From CAVTUU01 sp045804965 (GTDB lineage: Bacteria > Chloroflexota > Chloroflexia > Thermomicrobiales > UBA6265): a stretch of 64,000 nucleotides of DNA. The stretch is from the NCBI GenBank assembly GCA_045804965.1, contig JBJMMD010000021.1, forward strand, positions 1 through 64,000. Direction: 5' to 3'. Below, piece after piece: positions 10,066-19,701 of this stretch. The notes beneath the pieces were generated by a model. That model saw nothing but the letters and a program-made list of their open reading frames with translations. It was not told where the DNA came from and made no database searches. Every line of letters begins with the position of its first letter. Position 1 is the stretch's first letter. Made by a program: the position numbers and the translations under genes.

Positions 10066-11451
10066 CTAACTCGGCTTGATGTTTTGGTTGAAGCGAAATT
10101 GGTTGGTCGGATCATACTGCTTCTTCAGCGCCGCCAGCCGAGCGTATTTGGCGTCGCCATAAGCGGCGCGCACGCGGTCTTCCTGTTCGCCGATTCCGAG
10201 ATAGTTGACATAGACGCCGCGGGCGAACGGTTGCATTTCCGTCCACAACTCGCGGGTCCAGGCGATGTTCTCATCCGCCATCGCCGGGTCAGGCCAGCGC
10301 GAGATGATAGCCAAGTTGTACTTCGCATCGCGATGGGCGAATGCGGTGTCGTCGCCACCGACCCGCGCGACCGCGCCCCCGAACTGCTCGAATAAGACTG
10401 CGGTCAGCGGCGATGGCACGCGGCTAAAGCGATCGACCACGATCGCAATCGCCTCGTCGTTAATGTCCGTCAGGAAATGCGACCGCCAGTAGACGGGCAG
10501 ACCGGACGGAAACGCCTCGTCGAGCATGGTCTGGAGCGCGATGTACGGCATCGGTCCGACTTGGTCGGCAAGGGGTGGACCGAACTCGCGGAGCGGACGA
10601 AGCACGCGCTCGCCTTCGTCGAGCGGGCCGTGGTAACAGATGACGAGCCCGATGATCGGCATGCCTTCCGGCGAAGTCATTAAGCCGGCGAACACTGTCA
10701 ACTCGTCGGGGGCGGATTTCGTGACCTCGCGATACAGCTTAAGCACTTCGATCGCACGGTCCGCGGGATAGACGATCATGCCCCCAAGCACGGGGCCGAC
10801 CGGATACAGGCGGTACTCGAATGAGGTCACAACCCCGAAGTTTCCGCCGCCGCCGCGTAATCCCCAAAAGAGCTCCTGATGCTCGTCGGCGCTCGCGGTC
10901 AGCGTCTGACCGTCGGCCGTGACCACTTCGGCGGACAACAGGTTGTCGGAGGCAAGACCATACGACCGCATCAAATACCCAAGACCGCCGCCGAGTGTCA
11001 ACCCGGCAATGCCGGTGGTTGAAATCACCCCGCCCGCCGTCGCCAAGCCGTGAGCTTGCGTCGCCTGGTCGAAATCACCCCAGGTGGCGCCGCCTTGCGC
11101 CCGCGCCGTGCGCTGCGCCGGATCGACTTCGACGCGCCGCATCATAGTCAAATCGACCACGACCGCGCCGTCGGCGACCGCCAATCCGGCCGCGTTGTGT
11201 CCTCCGCCGCGGACCGCGATCGGGAGCCCAACGTCCCGGGCGTACTTCACTGCGGCGACGACATCGGCTGTGTCGAGACAGCGCGCGATCACCGCCGGTC
11301 GCTGGTCGACCATGCCGTTCCACACCGCTCGGGCCGCGTCGTATTGCTCGTCGCCGGGTCGAATCGTGGCGCCGCGCACGCGGGAGGCCAGCGCCTCCAC
11401 CTGCTCGTCGGTAAGTGCAGCCGTCGTCGTTCGTTCTTGGACCGTTGCCAT
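10066..11451 (-). CDS. FAD-dependent oxidoreductase, berberine-bridge/PCMH type
   Basis: A 461-residue flavoprotein of the VAO/PCMH fold. The N-terminal FAD domain has the flavin-linking histidine in VRGGGHNAAGLA and the diphosphate-binding region GGGLGYLMRSYGLASDNLL. The second flavin-linking cysteine found in bicovalent members is replaced by Ser (ASDN). The C-terminal BBE motif (YDPTNQFRFNQNI) is intact. It probably oxidises a small alcohol or sugar with O2 or another acceptor; the substrate is unknown. ATG 11451 has GAGGAGA about 7 bases upstream. No signal peptide. Confidence 0.88.
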   Translation of the reverse strand: MATVQERTTTAALTDEQVEALASRVRGATIRPGDEQYDAARAVWNGMVDQRPAVIARCLDTADVVAAVKYARDVGLPIAVRGGGHNAAGLAVADGAVVVDLTMMRRVEVDPAQRTARAQGGATWGDFDQATQAHGLATAGGVISTTGIAGLTLGGGLGYLMRSYGLASDNLLSAEVVTADGQTLTASADEHQELFWGLRGGGGNFGVVTSFEYRLYPVGPVLGGMIVYPADRAIEVLKLYREVTKSAPDELTVFAGLMTSPEGMPIIGLVICYHGPLDEGERVLRPLREFGPPLADQVGPMPYIALQTMLDEAFPSGLPVYWRSHFLTDINDEAIAIVVDRFSRVPSPLTAVLFEQFGGAVARVGGDDTAFAHRDAKYNLAIISRWPDPAMADENIAWTRELWTEMQPFARGVYVNYLGIGEQEDRVRAAYGDAKYARLAALKKQYDPTNQFRFNQNIKPS

Positions 11452-11648
11452 TCGGCATCTCCTCAATGAGGCCCTGTCTTGACCAGTGCCCGTGGACCAC
11501 AAGATTGGGCCATGGCTACACTATGGCAAACGGAGCCGTCCGGCATCGGCAGAACTACGCAATTCGCGCCCTCTGGCGTTCAACGGGTCAGCGCAGATTT
11601 GCGCAGGCCCGGCAGTCCGGCGCGGTGAGCCAGGCGAGTTGGCGCCGC

Positions 11649-12047
11649 TCACCTCCTCGGCGTCAGCTCGATGTACATCGTCTTGTGGCGCACGAGGCGG
11701 TGAAAGAGCTGGACGCCTACCCGTTGCACAATCGGATGCTTGCGGTTGATGAGCTCACGCGCCTGCTTTATTTCGGCGGCGTCACGTTCGCTCAGAACCC
11801 GCGCGTGTGCGCGTATCGCGGGGCCGGTCGGTTTGCCGTTGGGCTTGCAGGGCGCGATCTCCACATCGGAATTGTTGTGAATGCGCTTGATCTTGCCCGC
11901 TTTCTCAAAGGAGCGGACGAACGCGCGGTCACCGTCAAGCGCGATGTTGACCGCGGTGCCAACCGGCGTGCCATCACGCTTATAGGTTGTCAAAAGAACC
12001 GACCACTGCTCCGCGAGCGGCGCAAACTGCGCATTTGGTGCTGTCAT
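11649..12047 (-). CDS. PPOX-class (F420-dependent type) oxidoreductase
   Basis: A 132-residue split-barrel flavin/deazaflavin-binding protein. The pattern LLTTYKRDGTPVGTAVNIA, a central KAGKIKRIHNN segment and VEIAPCKPNGKPTGPAI are typical of the TIGR03666 PPOX F420-dependent group. The small substrate it reduces is unknown. ATG 12047 has GGAGG 7 bases upstream; the long upstream extension of the frame is discarded. It is divergent from the MFS gene and shares its 143-bp upstream region. Confidence 0.82.
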   Translation of the reverse strand: MTAPNAQFAPLAEQWSVLLTTYKRDGTPVGTAVNIALDGDRAFVRSFEKAGKIKRIHNNSDVEIAPCKPNGKPTGPAIRAHARVLSERDAAEIKQARELINRKHPIVQRVGVQLFHRLVRHKTMYIELTPRR

Positions 12048-12190
12048 GGGCTGACCTCCGGTGCTATGGTGCTTGACCTCAGGGCTGTCCAGCAGGACCG
12101 GTGCCGGGGATGCCGAGCCGGGGATGTCGACTGCCTCGTCCCGCGAAGCCCCACATTCAGCAAATCCGTGCCACAATTTGGCGCGGCAAA

Positions 12191-13525
12191 ATGGTCGAAC
12201 GCGTGGCGTCACAGAAGCGACGTTGGGGGAAGGGTTACTTCGGCGTGAGCTCGGTCCAGGTCGCATTGGGCTCAGTTCGAGAGAGTCCGAATAAGGTGAG
12301 GGGAGCGTGGGGGACGCCCGTCGGACGCGGATTCATCATGTTGGCGGTGATGTCCTTCGCGTTCGGATTCGCCCTCTCGATGCAAGACTCGCTGGCGCCA
12401 AATTTCTTCGAGAACCAGCTCGGGTTGTCCGGTCCGCAGTTCGGCTACATCACCGCTATCCGCGAAGTGCCCGGCTTCCTGATGATCTTCATTACCGCCC
12501 TTTTCTACAAGGTATCGTTGCAGCGCCTGACGGCGATGGCGCTTGTGCTGATGGCGGTCGGACAGTTCTTCTTTACCTCGGCGACCTCATTCTGGACGGT
12601 CGCGCCGTTCGTCGTCATCGTTTCGATGGGCTACCACACCGTTTTGCAGACGCAAACCGCGCTCGGCATGAACCTGACGATCGAAGCTCACAGTGGTCGT
12701 ATCCTCGGCACCGTTAACGCGATATGGAGCGTCGGCACCTTGGCGGCGCTGACATTCGTCTTAGTCTTTTTCCATTTCGGCTGGGTCTCGTTTCCCGGAG
12801 CGTTCATGCTCGCGGGCGTCTTGGCACTGGTGGCCGCGGTCGCGATTTTCGATTTCCCGCATCTGCTCGATGGCAAGGAGCAAAAGCAGGCCGCCAAGCG
12901 CGATCCGATCGTTTTGCGCCGTTCCTATCTTTACTACTACCTGCTGAATATTCTTGACGGTGGTCGCCAGCAAGTGCTCTTTTCCTTCGGTCTCTGGGTG
13001 CTCGTCGACCACTACACCATGACCGCCTCTCAGGTCAGCGGTTTGTTGATCGCGGTCACAGTGCTTTCGATTTTGACCAGCCGGAAAATTGGCCGTCTGG
13101 TCGACCTCCATGGCGAGCGCCGGATGCTGGGGCTGGTTAACATCGGTTACGTGATTTCGCTTGTCGGCTACGCCCTCGCCGGCAACGTCTACTTCGCGGC
13201 GGCCTGCTATTTGATCTATTCGTTCATCCGCCCGCTCTCCGCAATCGGGGCCTCGACCTATCTGCGCAAAGTCGCGGTGACTGAAGAGATCGCGCCTTCC
13301 CTGGCGATGGGGGTCTCACTACAACACGCCGCCGCGATCATTGTCCCGATCTCGGTTGGTTTCACGCTCAACTATGTTGGCTATCAGATACCGTTTCTCA
13401 TCGCCGCCTGTTTCGCCGCGACCACCATCTTCGTTACCCGCCGCCTCGATCCGGAAACCCAAAAATCCCCCGCCCGGATCGAAGAGGAACAGCGTCAAGC
13501 CGCGTCGCTCGCGTCGGCCCAGTGA
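12191..13525 (+). CDS. MFS transporter
   Basis: A multi-pass membrane protein of about 444 residues with about 12 hydrophobic segments and the usual MFS length. The N-terminal 45 residues before GTPVGRGFIMLAVMSFAFGF are not hydrophobic, and the start is uncertain: ATG 12191 lacks a good ribosome site, and later GTG starts are possible. Substrate not predictable. It is translationally coupled to the DUF1232 gene, whose GTG start overlaps its TGA. Confidence 0.82.
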   Translation: MVERVASQKRRWGKGYFGVSSVQVALGSVRESPNKVRGAWGTPVGRGFIMLAVMSFAFGFALSMQDSLAPNFFENQLGLSGPQFGYITAIREVPGFLMIFITALFYKVSLQRLTAMALVLMAVGQFFFTSATSFWTVAPFVVIVSMGYHTVLQTQTALGMNLTIEAHSGRILGTVNAIWSVGTLAALTFVLVFFHFGWVSFPGAFMLAGVLALVAAVAIFDFPHLLDGKEQKQAAKRDPIVLRRSYLYYYLLNILDGGRQQVLFSFGLWVLVDHYTMTASQVSGLLIAVTVLSILTSRKIGRLVDLHGERRMLGLVNIGYVISLVGYALAGNVYFAAACYLIYSFIRPLSAIGASTYLRKVAVTEEIAPSLAMGVSLQHAAAIIVPISVGFTLNYVGYQIPFLIAACFAATTIFVTRRLDPETQKSPARIEEEQRQAASLASAQ

Positions 13526-13911
13526 GCGGCGGGGGTACCGTCGACCGCTGGAAGGATCACGCTCACTCACTCAAACGCGAGCTGAACGCTCTTACTATCG
13601 CCAGCCGCGACCCGCGGACGCCGTGGTACGCGAAGGTGCTCGCGGCGTGCGTCGTCGCCTACGCGTTCAGTCCGATCGATCTCATCCCCGATCCAATCCC
13701 TGTCCTCGGCTATCTCGATGATCTGATCTTGATCCCGCTCGGCATCGCCTTGGTCCTGCACCTGATTCCAGATGAGGTGATGACGGAGAGCCGAGCGCGC
13801 GCGGCCGCCAACGCCGGACAGCCGACGAACTGGATCGCCGCCGGGCTGATCGTCTGCTGCTGGATCGTACTCGTTGCGATCACCGTCTGGCTTATCTGGC
13901 GCTACGTTTGA
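13522..13911 (+). CDS. DUF1232 (YkvA-like) membrane protein
   Basis: A 129-residue protein with the DUF1232 core (PWYAKVLAACVVAYAFSPIDLIPDPIP..LGYLDD), where SPIDLIPD and the following acidic pair are family hallmarks. A second C-terminal TM segment is at about 103-126. Function unknown in the family. The GTG start overlaps the last codon and stop of the MFS gene, so the two are co-translated. Confidence 0.85.
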   Translation: MSGGGTVDRWKDHAHSLKRELNALTIASRDPRTPWYAKVLAACVVAYAFSPIDLIPDPIPVLGYLDDLILIPLGIALVLHLIPDEVMTESRARAAANAGQPTNWIAAGLIVCCWIVLVAITVWLIWRYV

Positions 13912-14040
13912 GCGCGAGTGCCCGCCTGAGATCCTCGGTCGCTGCGGGCTCCGGGTGAGTGAGCGCTGCTGTGCGGGTACGGACGTCAATGCACCAGGCA
14001 GGTCGGTGATGGCCGTGGGTGAATGACCGCACGGCCAGGG

Positions 14041-14508
14041 TCATCTATTGCTCAAGGGGCATGCGCCGCGATCCGCCTCAAGCGGGGTCGTGGGTCGCTT
14101 CATCATGCTGTCGATCTGGACCCAACTCTCCATCAACTTTCCCGCCGCAAGGTCGTCGACGGCGATGCCGCGGAGCACAATGCGCTGTCCACTGGCGGGA
14201 ATGCTGAGAAACGCTTCACGGTGTGTGCCTCGGAGGGTGAACCGCCGGACCACCTTGTCCCCAGCCGCGAAGAGATCGTCCACTATCACCACCAGATCGG
14301 GAAGCGCGCGGCGGTACGACTCGATGTCGATGCGGGCGCCGACGGGCCCGTAGTGATCGCCGATCGGCAGATGCCCGACGTAGTCGTTCGCCACCAGTTC
14401 GGGAAGCAGGCTTAGGTCGCCAATCCCCCAGACCTCCTCCATCAGGCGGCGCACGACTCGCAGGTTATCGCTGCGTGCCGAGGTGACGACGCGAGTCCGA
14501 GGCATCAT
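14041..14508 (-). CDS. SnoaL-like polyketide cyclase/NTF2 family protein
   Basis: A 155-residue NTF2-fold protein with the SnoaL-like ester-cyclase pattern: RLMEEVWGIGDLSLLPELVA, then DYVGHLP, a mid-protein SYRRALPDLVV, and FTLRGTHREAF. Such proteins bind small hydrophobic or sugar-like ligands; the reaction is unknown. The ATG has GAGGA about 7 bases upstream. It is 33 bases behind the alpha/beta hydrolase gene on the same strand, so probably co-transcribed. Confidence 0.8.
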   Translation of the reverse strand: MMPRTRVVTSARSDNLRVVRRLMEEVWGIGDLSLLPELVANDYVGHLPIGDHYGPVGARIDIESYRRALPDLVVIVDDLFAAGDKVVRRFTLRGTHREAFLSIPASGQRIVLRGIAVDDLAAGKLMESWVQIDSMMKRPTTPLEADRGACPLSNR

Positions 14509-14541
14509 CAGTTGATCCTCGGGAACGCACAGGAGGCGGCG

Positions 14542-15849
14542 TCATTGGCCATCGAGTAGCGCCCCGTCCAGAAACTCGACGACGCGCCGCTCGTACTCGT
14601 CGGGAAGCGCCTTGATTCCGCCAGTGTGCCCGCCCACGGTGATCTCCCAGAGTGATTTGGGCCCTCCCGCCGCATCATAGAAGGTCGCATTCAGCTCTTC
14701 GCCGCCCTGGCCGTTAGTTGCGTGGATCAGCAGGATTGGACGCGGCGCGATCTTGCCGACGAGATCGGTCAGATCTGGTGGCGGTGCCTCATTTGAGAGG
14801 ATAGCCATCGAGACACTCATGGCGGCCATGATTGGAAAGGTCACCCATTTGGTATCGTCCCGCAGCTCAACGAACTCGCGATACGAGCGAATGCCGGCTC
14901 CCTCGGAGACGACGGCTTTGAGGGCATCAGTTTCAGCAGCGGTTTGGAGCAACATCTCACCACCAACCGAGAGGCCGAGGCCGCCGATTCGCTCGGGTTC
15001 GACGTCGGGTCTCGCGGCCAGGAAGGCGAGTGCTGCTTTCAAATCTCGGTTGCCGACCCACGGGCTTGGATCGCCTTCGCTCGCGCCCTCGCCTCGCCGG
15101 TCGAAGACCAGCACGCCATACCCGTGGCGGACGAGCATCCGGGCGTGGGACTGCGTGCCTTTCCTGCCGGGATAGACAATGACCGCGGCGCCATTCCGCG
15201 ACGGGACATACCAGCCCGCGAGGGTGAGACCGTCGCTGGTTTTGAACGACACGTCTTCATACGGCGCGCCAAGGTCAGCATCCGGCACAGTCAGATTCTG
15301 GGCGTGCGTGTCGATATAGGCTTGGATGCCAGGGAAGATGATCAGCAACCCGGCCAGGGGCACCATGAGACTGTAGCCAAGCCGCCGAAGATAGCGGCGA
15401 CGCCGGGTGCCGTCGGACCGACGCAGGCTCCAGAGGGTGAGCGATCCTACGGCAATGAGCAGCAGTCCCGCCGGGATCATGAGCAGCCCCGTGTAATCGT
15501 CCTCTGAAGGACCCACCTGCAAGGCGTAGTACCCGGCTTCGGCGCCAGCGGCGAGCACCGCCAAGAGACCGAGGAAAAGTGAGAGCGTCGCCCGCAGCGG
15601 TGCCCGAAGATGCGGGTAGGACAGGGTCACGATCCCAAGCACGGCGAGCGGAACGAGGCCGCTCACCAGATGGTCGCCAGCTGCTATGCCTGGCTCCGGC
15701 TGCAGAAAGTTGTCATCCACGACGTGCAATGCGATGACCGCGATGCCAATCCGGAAGGCGGCGACTTCGTGTCGAAGGACGTCGGTCCTCGGCAGCAGGG
15801 CGCGGGGGCGAGCGGCAAACGTTGTTGGACGCATTGAGGCTTCTGTCAT
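14542..15849 (-). CDS. Membrane-anchored alpha/beta hydrolase
   Basis: A 435-residue protein: about four or five TM segments in the first 190 residues, followed by an alpha/beta hydrolase domain with the nucleophile elbow GLGLSVGGE, an oxyanion-hole-side RRGEGASEGD and a late catalytic His in VGGHTGG. The hydrolase part follows TM helices that end in FPGIQAYIDTHAQ, so it probably faces outward. ATG 15849 has AGGAAAG 8 bases upstream. A GATTAC-type direct repeat lies about 100 bases upstream. Confidence 0.82.
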   Translation of the reverse strand: MTEASMRPTTFAARPRALLPRTDVLRHEVAAFRIGIAVIALHVVDDNFLQPEPGIAAGDHLVSGLVPLAVLGIVTLSYPHLRAPLRATLSLFLGLLAVLAAGAEAGYYALQVGPSEDDYTGLLMIPAGLLLIAVGSLTLWSLRRSDGTRRRRYLRRLGYSLMVPLAGLLIIFPGIQAYIDTHAQNLTVPDADLGAPYEDVSFKTSDGLTLAGWYVPSRNGAAVIVYPGRKGTQSHARMLVRHGYGVLVFDRRGEGASEGDPSPWVGNRDLKAALAFLAARPDVEPERIGGLGLSVGGEMLLQTAAETDALKAVVSEGAGIRSYREFVELRDDTKWVTFPIMAAMSVSMAILSNEAPPPDLTDLVGKIAPRPILLIHATNGQGGEELNATFYDAAGGPKSLWEITVGGHTGGIKALPDEYERRVVEFLDGALLDGQ

Positions 15850-15946
15850 GACGATTACTTTCCTGATGATTAGCATTTGATGCGCTCCCAACAACATCTG
15901 GGGCACGTTGCAATCATGCCGGGTTGCCGCGACCTCAGCACCGGTT

Positions 15947-15972
15947 GGATTACGTGATCGGATTACCTAATT
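15947..15972. promoter_or_regulatory. GATTAC direct-repeat element upstream of the hydrolase gene
   Basis: GGATTACGTGATC is followed at once by GGATTACCTAATT. Closely similar repeats lie at 23632-23686 before the ABC exporter. It lies about 100 bases upstream of ATG 15849, a position suitable for a regulator site. Confidence 0.5.
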
Positions 15973-16001
15973 GACCGAGCAGGGACAGAGCAGCGGACTG
16001 G

Positions 16002-18419
16002 TTAGGTGGGGAGGAGACCAGACTGGAGCGCAGCCGCGACGGCGGCTGTTCGGGTGCTCACACCGAGTTTGTCGAACAGTCGGGCGACGTGCCCTTGCGC
16101 GGTGCGAGGGCTAATGAAGAGGGCGTCGGCAATCTCCCGGTCGGTTCGCCCCATCACCAGAAGTTGCAAGACATCCTGCTCGCGGGGGCTCAAAATGACC
16201 TCCGGCAGCGAAGCAGCGGGCGTTGGGGCGCGGTCTGCGAGGAGGCTAAAGGCCTCCTCGACCGCCTCAGCGGTCGTGAGTGACCGGCCCGCGCTCCACG
16301 CAGTAGCACGAACTTTCTCAGATAATGCCGACCGTACAGCGCTCTCGGTGCGGTCGAACATCGTTCGCTCAGGATATGCCGGGTGGCTGCCGATCTCTTC
16401 GCGCAACGTTTCGGCCGCGCCCAACAGCCGTGCCGCCGCGATGAACTCCCCGCGCATACTGGCGATGGTGGCGATGATGGAGAAGCCATCAGCGATGTCA
16501 TCCATCGCCTTGGAGTCCCAATAGAGCGTGAAACTTTCGCGTTGCAGGTGGGCGGCGCGGTCAAGATCGCCGTGCTCACATGCCGTCATGGCGAGATATC
16601 TCAAGCTGTTTGCGGCGCCCCACGGATCATGGCGAGCCTGCTGCTCCGCCAGCGCCTCCGTCCAGATCTGAACAGCGCGGTCAGTATCACCTAAGCCCCA
16701 GGTGACAACGCCATGGTGGGTGCGTATTTGACCGATGAGCGTCGGGTGCATCACCTCTTCACCGCAGACGCGGTCGAGTTCCAGCGCCTCCTCGAGAAGA
16801 ACCGCCCCTCGGCCATAGTCGCCGGTATCTTCGGCAGCGATACCGAGGATGCCGAGGGCATAGATAGTGAGACCGGGGTTGTCGAAACGCCGGGCCATCT
16901 CGAGGCCCTCCTCAAGGAACTGGACCGCCGTCTCAAAATCTCCCTGCCAGTTCGCCAGAAACCCGGATCCGATCAAGACACGAGCGCGAGCAGCGCTTGG
17001 GACGCCATCGTCCAGCGCGCGCGCGCGCGCCAGCCAGCGTCGCCCTTCGTTCATGTGACCACGCACGTACCAGAAGAAGAACAGCGCCCCGGCCATCCCC
17101 AACGCGGTGTCGGCATCGGCGGTTTCCTCCGCCCAGGCAAGGGCGGCACGAAAGTTGTCGTGGTTTGCTTCGGCGCGTTCGAGCAAGTGCGCCTGGCGCT
17201 CGCTTCCATACATCTCGGGTTCAGCCCGCACGGCCAGTTCCAGAAAGTAAGACGCGTGGCGGTCCTTCGTCCGCTCCATCGCGCCGCTTGCCCGTAATCG
17301 TTCCAGGCCGAATTCCCGTACGGTCTCAAGCATGGCGAATCTGGTTTCGCCGTCGGGGCCGTCATGCGCCCGCAGCAGGCTGCTGTCCACGAGCGATGCA
17401 ATCGAGTCGAAGACTGGTACTGACCTCGCTATTTGCGCACCTGGTTCGTCGTCTGCCCGAGCGATCGCCTCAGCCGCTTCCAGCGAGAAACCGCCGGTAA
17501 ATACAGACACCCGTTCAAAAAGTGCTTGCTCCTCGCGGGAAAGCAGCTCATAGCTCCAGCCGATCGCCGCTCGGAGGGTCTGCAACCGGGCCGGTTGATC
17601 CTGCGGTCCTCCTGACAGCACGTCCAACCCGAGAGAGAGCCTCGCCAACAGCGCCGATGGCGACAGCACCTTGGATCGAGCAGCGGCCAGCTCGATGGAA
17701 AGGGGCACGCCATCCAGCTGGCGACAGATCTCGCTGACGACCGTTGCATTCGCTTCTTTGAGCTCAAAATCTGCTCTGACGGAGCGAGCGCGTTGGGCGA
17801 AGAGCATCACGGCAGGAGTCTTCGCAAGATCCGTCCACGATGCCTCGTTGTCTTGCGGGAACGCCAGCGGTGGAAGCGCGAATTCCTGCTCGCCCGTCAG
17901 ACGCAGCGGCACGCGGCTCGTCACGAGCGCCTTCACCCGGGGGCACCATGCCAGGATCTCCGCTACAACCGTCGCGGCTGGCCGAATCTGCTCGAAATTG
18001 TCCAGCACCAGAAGCAGTTGTTTCCCGCCCAACGCTAGGCGAATTCGCTCCTGCGCCCCGTATTCCTTCGACTCTCTGAGATTGAGCGCCTGCGCGACTG
18101 TACTGGCCAGGAGCGCCGGATCGGAGACCGGAGCCAACGAAACGAAGACAGCGCCGTCGTCGAACTCCGCTTCCAGATCATGGGCCAATCGGCTCGCAAA
18201 GCGCGTCTTGCCGATCCCCCCGGGACCTGTGACCGTCAAGAGGCGGACCGTGTCGTCTCGGACAAGCTCAGTTGCCGTTCGCAGTTCACATTCGCGACCG
18301 ATGAGCGGCGTGGATGGCTCAGGCAGTAAGGTGTACTCGCGGGCTTCGAACCGACCGCGAATTGGCGTGATGCTCGGACGGGCCGACTCAATCGGTTGGG
18401 GCTCGGCGGCGATGGGCAT
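16002..18419 (-). CDS. STAND/LuxR-family transcriptional regulator (AAA-like ATPase, TPR, LuxR HTH)
   Basis: An 805-residue regulator. The NTPase module has Walker A GPGGIGKT (about 66-73) and a Walker B LLLVLDNFEQI. A winged or helical sensor region and a TPR-like array follow (about 390-700). The C-terminal LuxR HTH is LSPREQDVLQLLVMGRTDRE... (about 740-805). Such proteins oligomerise on ATP and an inducer and activate nearby genes. A 9-bp inverted repeat sits just upstream of the ATG, suggesting autoregulation. There is no clear Shine-Dalgarno. It is a paralogue of the gene at 46142-49009. Confidence 0.9.
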   Translation of the reverse strand: MPIAAEPQPIESARPSITPIRGRFEAREYTLLPEPSTPLIGRECELRTATELVRDDTVRLLTVTGPGGIGKTRFASRLAHDLEAEFDDGAVFVSLAPVSDPALLASTVAQALNLRESKEYGAQERIRLALGGKQLLLVLDNFEQIRPAATVVAEILAWCPRVKALVTSRVPLRLTGEQEFALPPLAFPQDNEASWTDLAKTPAVMLFAQRARSVRADFELKEANATVVSEICRQLDGVPLSIELAAARSKVLSPSALLARLSLGLDVLSGGPQDQPARLQTLRAAIGWSYELLSREEQALFERVSVFTGGFSLEAAEAIARADDEPGAQIARSVPVFDSIASLVDSSLLRAHDGPDGETRFAMLETVREFGLERLRASGAMERTKDRHASYFLELAVRAEPEMYGSERQAHLLERAEANHDNFRAALAWAEETADADTALGMAGALFFFWYVRGHMNEGRRWLARARALDDGVPSAARARVLIGSGFLANWQGDFETAVQFLEEGLEMARRFDNPGLTIYALGILGIAAEDTGDYGRGAVLLEEALELDRVCGEEVMHPTLIGQIRTHHGVVTWGLGDTDRAVQIWTEALAEQQARHDPWGAANSLRYLAMTACEHGDLDRAAHLQRESFTLYWDSKAMDDIADGFSIIATIASMRGEFIAAARLLGAAETLREEIGSHPAYPERTMFDRTESAVRSALSEKVRATAWSAGRSLTTAEAVEEAFSLLADRAPTPAASLPEVILSPREQDVLQLLVMGRTDREIADALFISPRTAQGHVARLFDKLGVSTRTAAVAAALQSGLLPT

Positions 18420-18423
18420 GGAA

Positions 18424-18455
18424 GATCCCGATCACTTTTGCGTGTAATCGGGATC
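18424..18455. promoter_or_regulatory. Inverted repeat directly upstream of the STAND regulator gene
   Basis: GATCCCGAT (18424-18432) and ATCGGGATC (18447-18455) form a perfect 9-bp dyad with a 14-base spacer, 5 bases before the start codon. The spacer contains GTGTAAT, similar to the GATTAC repeats elsewhere. It is probably an operator. Confidence 0.5.
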
Positions 18456-18629
18456 ATACCCTATGTTTCAGCACATGGATACAGTAACTCGCTAACCAGG
18501 TGCTGATTGCGCCGGCGTTGGTCAAGTGCGGCTATGGCCGTGGGAAGCGATGAGCCGAGTGCGGCGAGCAAGGGGTGGAGGGCCGACAGCATCAAGATGA
18601 GTCGACCGGCCCTCCTGCCGCTGCCTGGG

Positions 18630-19595
18630 TTACCCGGCCGGATCTTCGACTGAGAAGACGGTGAGCTCGTTGCTCAGGTAATGCGGTACAGCGGCTTCAC
18701 CGTTCTGTATCGTGCACAGGCCGATATAGAACCCGGGCGCCAAGTCGATGACCGGCCAGCCGGTTTGCCCCGGCGACATCGGACTTAAGCCACCGAGCGG
18801 AACCGCGAGCGTGACATCCGGTGAGCCTGGAGGCGGAGCTGCCCCTTCCTCGAGCGAAAGCACCGCCACGAGCGCATCAATCGTGACCGGCTCTGGGTAG
18901 CTGTAGAGTTGAAATCGATGAGGGATCGAGCCACTCGACGTGACCTTCCAAAGATGCTTACCCGCGGTGACGGTCTTTGGCATACCGGTCCAGCCGTCGT
19001 CCGCCATCAGGATTGTCTCATCGACATCCGCGCCCGCTCGTGATTTGCGATGGCCGGCAGTCACGCGTAATGTCCCCGTCGGCTGATACGGCTCTCCCGA
19101 TACCGCGTAACTTCCGGCTGGGAAATCGATGATTGCCTGCGCGGTCATGCCCAGCGGCGCGATCGGGGCGCCGACGATCGTTCCAGTCAGGAACCAGGCG
19201 GGCAGGCCGGCGGCGGGATCGCCTGGTTCCGACAGCAACTCGTCCGCCGTCTGCCCATCTTTCAGCGAGACGAAGATCGGAGCGGATTCGCCCTGTGTCG
19301 ACTGGTTTTCGATGGTCACCAGATACCGTCCGGCGGCTATCTCTGCGGGGAGAAGCAATTCGGCGTCCGTCGAGGTCATGTTGAGCTTCGGGTAGACGCT
19401 GAGGCGTTCCTCGAACGTGTCATTCGTCGCGTTGTCGCTGGCGTGGACTCGGGTCACACCCATCAACGGCAGGCCGATCACAGCCGCGGCCAACAGCCGC
19501 CCGAATTGACGCCGTGAGATAGAAGCGGTCGCATATGGCAGTCCCGCTTGAGCATCATCCGGTATGTCATTAGAGGTCCTTGTTCGTAGCGTCAT
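18630..19595 (-). CDS. Tat-exported double cupredoxin-like protein, paralogue 1
   Basis: 321 residues with a twin-arginine signal (ISRRQFGRLLAAAV, about 27-40) and two successive beta-sandwich-like halves. The second half has the family pattern IPH (His226), LAPGFYIGLC (Cys294) and PH (His305), but the Met expected from its relatives is missing (LSNEL). Three paralogues lie at 27316, 33090 and 42345. Copper binding is inferred from ligand order; this copy may be weak or empty. ATG has GAGGA 9 bases upstream. It lies just downstream of the ABC exporter on the same strand. Confidence 0.8.
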   Translation of the reverse strand: MTLRTRTSNDIPDDAQAGLPYATASISRRQFGRLLAAAVIGLPLMGVTRVHASDNATNDTFEERLSVYPKLNMTSTDAELLLPAEIAAGRYLVTIENQSTQGESAPIFVSLKDGQTADELLSEPGDPAAGLPAWFLTGTIVGAPIAPLGMTAQAIIDFPAGSYAVSGEPYQPTGTLRVTAGHRKSRAGADVDETILMADDGWTGMPKTVTAGKHLWKVTSSGSIPHRFQLYSYPEPVTIDALVAVLSLEEGAAPPPGSPDVTLAVPLGGLSPMSPGQTGWPVIDLAPGFYIGLCTIQNGEAAVPHYLSNELTVFSVEDPAG

Positions 19596-19701
19596 GTTCG
19601 TGTCCTCACTTTAGCCGGGTGACGGCTTCGGATGCTTGGCGACGATTCGAGAAGTGATGCGCGTCCCGGGCAACTCCTAGGACGCGCGTTCGTGTTAGCG
19701 G